Part shown: positions 61,367 through 64,000 of the stretch, one piece after another
Layout: each line of letters begins with the position of its first letter
How positions within the stretch are numbered: position 1 is the first letter of the stretch
Origin: Promethearchaeota archaeon
Lineage (GTDB): Archaea; Asgardarchaeota; Lokiarchaeia; Sigyniarchaeales; SOKP01
Direction of reading: 5' to 3'
DNA length: 64,000 nt
Assembly (NCBI GenBank): GCA_030603385.1
Contig: JAUVXW010000014.1
Span: 17,402 to 81,401 of the forward strand
Made by a program: the position numbers and the translations under genes
Notes under the pieces: generated by a model
Databases searched by the model: none
The model's input: only the letters and a program-made list of their open reading frames with translations
What the model was told of the DNA's origin: nothing

Positions 61367-61770
61367 TTATTCTCGATACTTCTGCCTGCATCGATTATTT
61401 AAGTGGAAATAAAGAAATCAAAAAAGTAATTGAAGATCTAGAAGATCTGATTCACATTACTTCTATAACTGTCTATGAAATGAATATAGGGTTTGAAAGG
61501 ACTAAACGCAAAATTTCTGAGAATAGATTTAAGCAGCTTTACAAACCTTGGTTAGAATTTATAAGTAGTATGGAGATCTTTCCTTTAGGATATAAAGAAG
61601 CTGAAAGGGCGGCCGAGATTTGTGATATTTTAGAGGCCCAAGGGCAAGGAATAGATGATAACGACATTCTTATTGCAGGTATCATGTTAACAAATGGGAT
61701 TAAGGAATTAATAACTAGAAATGTAAGTCATTTTAAAAGAATTGAAGGTATAGATATCATAAAATACTAG
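61363..61770 (+). CDS. vapC: VapC-type PIN-domain RNase toxin
   Basis: 135 residues. IILDTSACIDYLSG carries the first Asp; the Glu is in ITVYEMNIGFER, the DDNDILIAG motif and TRNVSHFKRIEGI follow. A standard VapC that cuts RNA, probably tRNA or rRNA, as the family does. Starts in the last codons of vapB. The module appears intact. Confidence 0.9.
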   Translation: MIILDTSACIDYLSGNKEIKKVIEDLEDLIHITSITVYEMNIGFERTKRKISENRFKQLYKPWLEFISSMEIFPLGYKEAERAAEICDILEAQGQGIDDNDILIAGIMLTNGIKELITRNVSHFKRIEGIDIIKY

Positions 61771-61954
61771 TAACTTTATAATGAGAGTATTCTGTTCCAT
61801 CCCGAATCGATTAAAATGAACCTTAGAAATATAATCTCTTTCACCATTAATAAAAACATCTTAAAATTACTTTTTATCTTATAAATTTTCTATTTTATCA
61901 TATGGCTAAAAAAATCGAAAATCCAGAAGAATTTTTACAAAAGAACGTTTAGTT

Positions 61955-63091
61955 TTAGATAGATAATAATTGATAAGTTTTACCCGTTTTAAGAAAAGCT
62001 TTGAAGTTTTCTGGTCTGCAATTGGGAGGTACTTCACAACCAGATGCTAAAATATGCCCTCCATCAACTCCAAGTTTGTCAATAAGTTTTTTAACGTAAT
62101 CTTCGACTTGTTTTTGGCTTCCAATAGAAAATAAAGATCCACTAACATCACTCATAAGGCATAAATGATCTTTAAGGATTTCTTTAGCTCTGAATATATC
62201 TGTTAGTCCATCAAGGTCAATTATACATGAAGCTCTTGGTAGTTCCTTAAAATAAGGAATATTTAAATCCCAACATTGATCAAGATGAAGCCAAGATATT
62301 ATTCCTTCATCGTATAAACTTTCTACTATTCTTTTAGTATATGGCCACCAGAATCGTTCAAAAATTTTCAAGGGATAAATAGCCCCTTCTGCTCTCTCTT
62401 CAGGGATAAAAACCACATTGCCACCATTATATTTGCATTGTGCTGTAACACTTTTTATAAATTCATCCGTCATTGTATCGAGTGCGGCATCAACCAATTC
62501 AGGTCTATAATAGAGATCTTGTGTGAATTTGAGCATTGACCGATTTAACGAAAGAGTGAAAAAAGGATGGACTCGATTGGCTCCTGCCCTTAAACCAATT
62601 TTTCTTTTTACAATCCATTCTTCACCAGCTTTCAACCCTAATTCAAAGAATTGCTTTCTAGCCTTATCTACATCCTCAGGTGTCCAATCACTGATGCGAT
62701 AGATATACTCATTTGAGACAAATTTAGACCAACCAATATCTGTAACAGTTTTATAATCTTCTACTTTCATCCATTCTCCTTCATCAAACTGCCCAAAATA
62801 ATTGTCGGGCAATTCTTGTCCCGGTGCTTTAAATTTAAATCCTCCTAGTAAATATCCCGGTTTAACAAGGGGATATGTTGTGTATGCATCCCATCCTCCA
62901 AACTCATCAAAAAATTTAAGCATTACCTCAAGGCCTTTAATTGGTTCTTTATGCATTTCCGCTGTAGATAATCCATAATATGCTGCAGCTAGGTCCATCC
63001 CTACAAGAGGACTAATTGGCACCCGGTCTGGTTCTTCCAAATTTATTGCGGCATTTATTCTCTCTTCTGAACTCATATATTCTTCTTTCAT
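61955..63091 (-). CDS. UroD-family methyltransferase (MtbA/MtaA-like)
   Basis: 378 residues. ATG at 63091 with GGGGAGG (63101-63107) upstream. The fold is uroporphyrinogen-decarboxylase-like: RINAAINLEEPDRVPISPL at the start, HLDQCWDLNIPYF and LASGCEVPPNCRPENFKAF at the end, which offers the His/Cys zinc ligands of corrinoid methyltransferases (H-x-x-x-C ... C). In place of tetrapyrrole decarboxylation such enzymes move methyl groups to or from a corrinoid protein. The corrinoid protein gene stops 2 nt upstream. Confidence 0.85.
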   Translation of the reverse strand: MKEEYMSSEERINAAINLEEPDRVPISPLVGMDLAAAYYGLSTAEMHKEPIKGLEVMLKFFDEFGGWDAYTTYPLVKPGYLLGGFKFKAPGQELPDNYFGQFDEGEWMKVEDYKTVTDIGWSKFVSNEYIYRISDWTPEDVDKARKQFFELGLKAGEEWIVKRKIGLRAGANRVHPFFTLSLNRSMLKFTQDLYYRPELVDAALDTMTDEFIKSVTAQCKYNGGNVVFIPEERAEGAIYPLKIFERFWWPYTKRIVESLYDEGIISWLHLDQCWDLNIPYFKELPRASCIIDLDGLTDIFRAKEILKDHLCLMSDVSGSLFSIGSQKQVEDYVKKLIDKLGVDGGHILASGCEVPPNCRPENFKAFLKTGKTYQLLSI

Positions 63092-63093
63092 TT

Positions 63094-63756
63094 TTAAATT
63101 CCTCCCCGTGCTCTAATTACAACTCTTGCTTTAATTGTCTCCAAACAATATTGAACACCTTCCATGGCATCTATCGTTTGAAAATCTGCTCCAATATAAT
63201 CTTTCACCAGTGAGGTTGTGATTCCTCCACCCACCAATATCTTCAATTTATCGCGGAATCCAGCTTCTTTCAATCTATCAATTATCTCTTTCATTGGATC
63301 AAAGGTTATTGTAAGAAGAGATGAAAATCCTAGAAAATCGGGTTGAATTTCTTTTACTTTCTCAACTACAATATCTGGATTAACATCTACACCTAAATCA
63401 TAAACCTCAAAACCTTCTAATTTAAGAAGAGTAGCGAGGATATTTTTGCCTAAATCATGAATATCTCCCTGGATTGTAGCAAGTATTATTTTACCTTTAA
63501 TATTTCCCTCTATTTTTTTTTCCCCTAAATAAGGTTCGATAAGTTCCATAGCTTCTTTAAAAAGATCACCTGAGAGCATTAACTCCGCAAGAAAATATTC
63601 TTTTTTTTTATATCTCTCGCCTATCATTTCCATACCTTGCTTACATTCTTCGAATATCTTCATTGGATCTTCACTCTGATTAAGGCGTTCCTTTACTTCA
63701 GATAAAACTTTTTCACGTTCAAGCTCAATTAGATTTATTGTTAAATCTGATGACAT
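63094..63756 (-). CDS. Methyltransferase corrinoid protein (MtbC/MttC-like)
   Basis: 220 residues. N-terminal four-helix cap (YFLAELMLSGDLFKEAMELIEP, in parts) and a Rossmann B12 domain: GDIHDLGKNI (D98, H100, G103) binds the lower axial His. GFEVYDLGVDV and LVGGGITTS follow. It carries the methyl group between a substrate methyltransferase and the UroD-like enzyme just downstream. No mttB/mtbB or pyrrolysine-type gene is in the window; the methyl donor is unknown. Confidence 0.92.
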   Translation of the reverse strand: MSSDLTINLIELEREKVLSEVKERLNQSEDPMKIFEECKQGMEMIGERYKKKEYFLAELMLSGDLFKEAMELIEPYLGEKKIEGNIKGKIILATIQGDIHDLGKNILATLLKLEGFEVYDLGVDVNPDIVVEKVKEIQPDFLGFSSLLTITFDPMKEIIDRLKEAGFRDKLKILVGGGITTSLVKDYIGADFQTIDAMEGVQYCLETIKARVVIRARGGI

Positions 63757-63917
63757 AATTACTGAAAAATGAAGGATGATATTTAAACCAATGGATTTGA
63801 TACTCTAATTCCACAGTAAGAATCGTTAAATTATTGTTAATATGCTAAGAATAATTAAAATTCGGTTAATTTTATAAACGAATTAACAATTATAAATTAA
63901 CCCCCTTTTTTGTTTTC

Positions 63918-64000
63918 TTACATTATAATCCCCCGTTCTAGTAGGTCGGCGCATTCTATGAGTTTTAGATTATTCATTAAAAAATTTCCCCTCACTTGTC
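63918..64000 (-). CDS. Possible C-terminus of a gene running in from the right edge
   Basis: The minus strand is open from position 64000 to TAA at 63918-63920. It reads QVRGNFLMNNLKLIEC and then ADLLERGIIM. Slightly higher GC than the flanking spacer supports coding. It is on the same strand as the corrinoid genes 162 nt downstream. With 27 codons, chance cannot be excluded; product unknown. Confidence 0.35.
   Translation of the reverse strand, partial: QVRGNFLMNNLKLIECADLLERGIIM

Noticed and set aside
61902..61952. Short frame MAKKIENPEEFLQKNV
   Set aside because: Only 16 residues with no ribosome site; probably chance or a remnant.
1..64000. CRISPR arrays
   Set aside because: No regularly spaced repeats of 24-40 bp were found; repeats seen are short operator-like or IS-terminal.
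1..64000. tRNA or rRNA genes
   Set aside because: No GGTTCRA-type T-loop with matching acceptor stems was recognised in intergenic DNA; the AT-rich spacers do not look like structured RNA. A covariance-model search was not possible.

Overview
The window looks like a fragment of an Asgard archaeal genome (Lokiarchaeota/Heimdallarchaeota-like; class-level placement is inference). It is AT-rich. It carries two adjacent Ras/Rab-like small GTPases, three tungsten-type aldehyde:ferredoxin oxidoreductase (AOR) family genes (one cut by the left edge), an HdrD-like protein with a nested GltD-like domain, a HypB homologue, archaeal-type toxin-antitoxin modules and a corrinoid methyltransferase pair. 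No rRNA, tRNA or CRISPR array was recognised. Many genes are monocistronic or in short strings with short intergenic gaps.

Layout. 0-4.2 kb: redox genes on the minus strand (partial AOR, Hdr/GltD fusion, QueG-like Fe-S protein). 4.2-10.4 kb: RapA/SNF2-like ATPase, two small GTPases, a DUF364 protein and a cyclophilin-like protein. 10.4-12.3 kb: accessory patch with an orphan UPF0175-type antitoxin, an endonuclease VII-like HNH gene bracketed by a short repeat, and an MNT nucleotidyltransferase next to a broken HEPN gene. 12.4-28.4 kb: amino-acid and acyl-CoA metabolism (class III aminotransferase, M20 peptidase, acyl-CoA synthetase alpha subunit, HypB, two 3-hydroxyacyl-CoA dehydrogenases, iron alcohol dehydrogenase + AOR, a second QueG-like protein, NAD-kinase-like protein, a ketosphinganine-reductase-like SDR, a four-helix membrane protein and another SDR). 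28.6-30.4 kb: a 526-residue coiled-coil protein of unknown function and a 55-residue protein with ten cysteines.

30.6-41.7 kb is the most coherent block: class III aminotransferase, CaiB-type CoA-transferase, Kce, a methyltransferase, Kdd, KamA, (an antisense HepT/MNT pair), KamB, KamD and KamE. These encode the core of the aminomutase pathway of lysine fermentation: lysine to beta-lysine to 3,5-diaminohexanoate to 5-amino-3-oxohexanoate to 3-aminobutyryl-CoA + acetoacetate. The ammonia lyase Kal and the MutS-like reactivase partner KamC are not in the window. The aminotransferase and CoA-transferase at the head of the block may take over part of the lower pathway (inference).

41.8-43.6 kb is a complete-looking insertion sequence with about 35-bp terminal inverted repeats. 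43.6-50.8 kb: secreted penicillin-acylase-family hydrolase, ornithine aminotransferase, DMT transporter, a third HEPN/MNT pair and a luciferase-like oxidoreductase. 50.8-59.7 kb: a minus-strand string AOR - FAD/Fe-S dehydrogenase (HcnB-like) - FAD amine oxidase (HcnC/SoxB-like) - ornithine-carbamoyltransferase-like - carbamate kinase, preceded by a COG2403 P-loop protein. It resembles an amino-acid oxidation module joined to carbamoyl-phosphate-based ATP formation. 59.7-61.8 kb: two PIN toxin-antitoxin modules, a decayed antitoxin and a decayed fragment of a COG2403 gene. 61.9-63.8 kb: corrinoid protein and UroD-type methyltransferase. The right edge probably cuts another minus-strand gene.

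Taken together the window suggests an anaerobic, amino-acid-fermenting, ferredoxin-based heterotroph with Asgard-type small GTPases and a heavy load of MNT/HEPN and PIN toxin-antitoxin genes, several of them visibly decaying.
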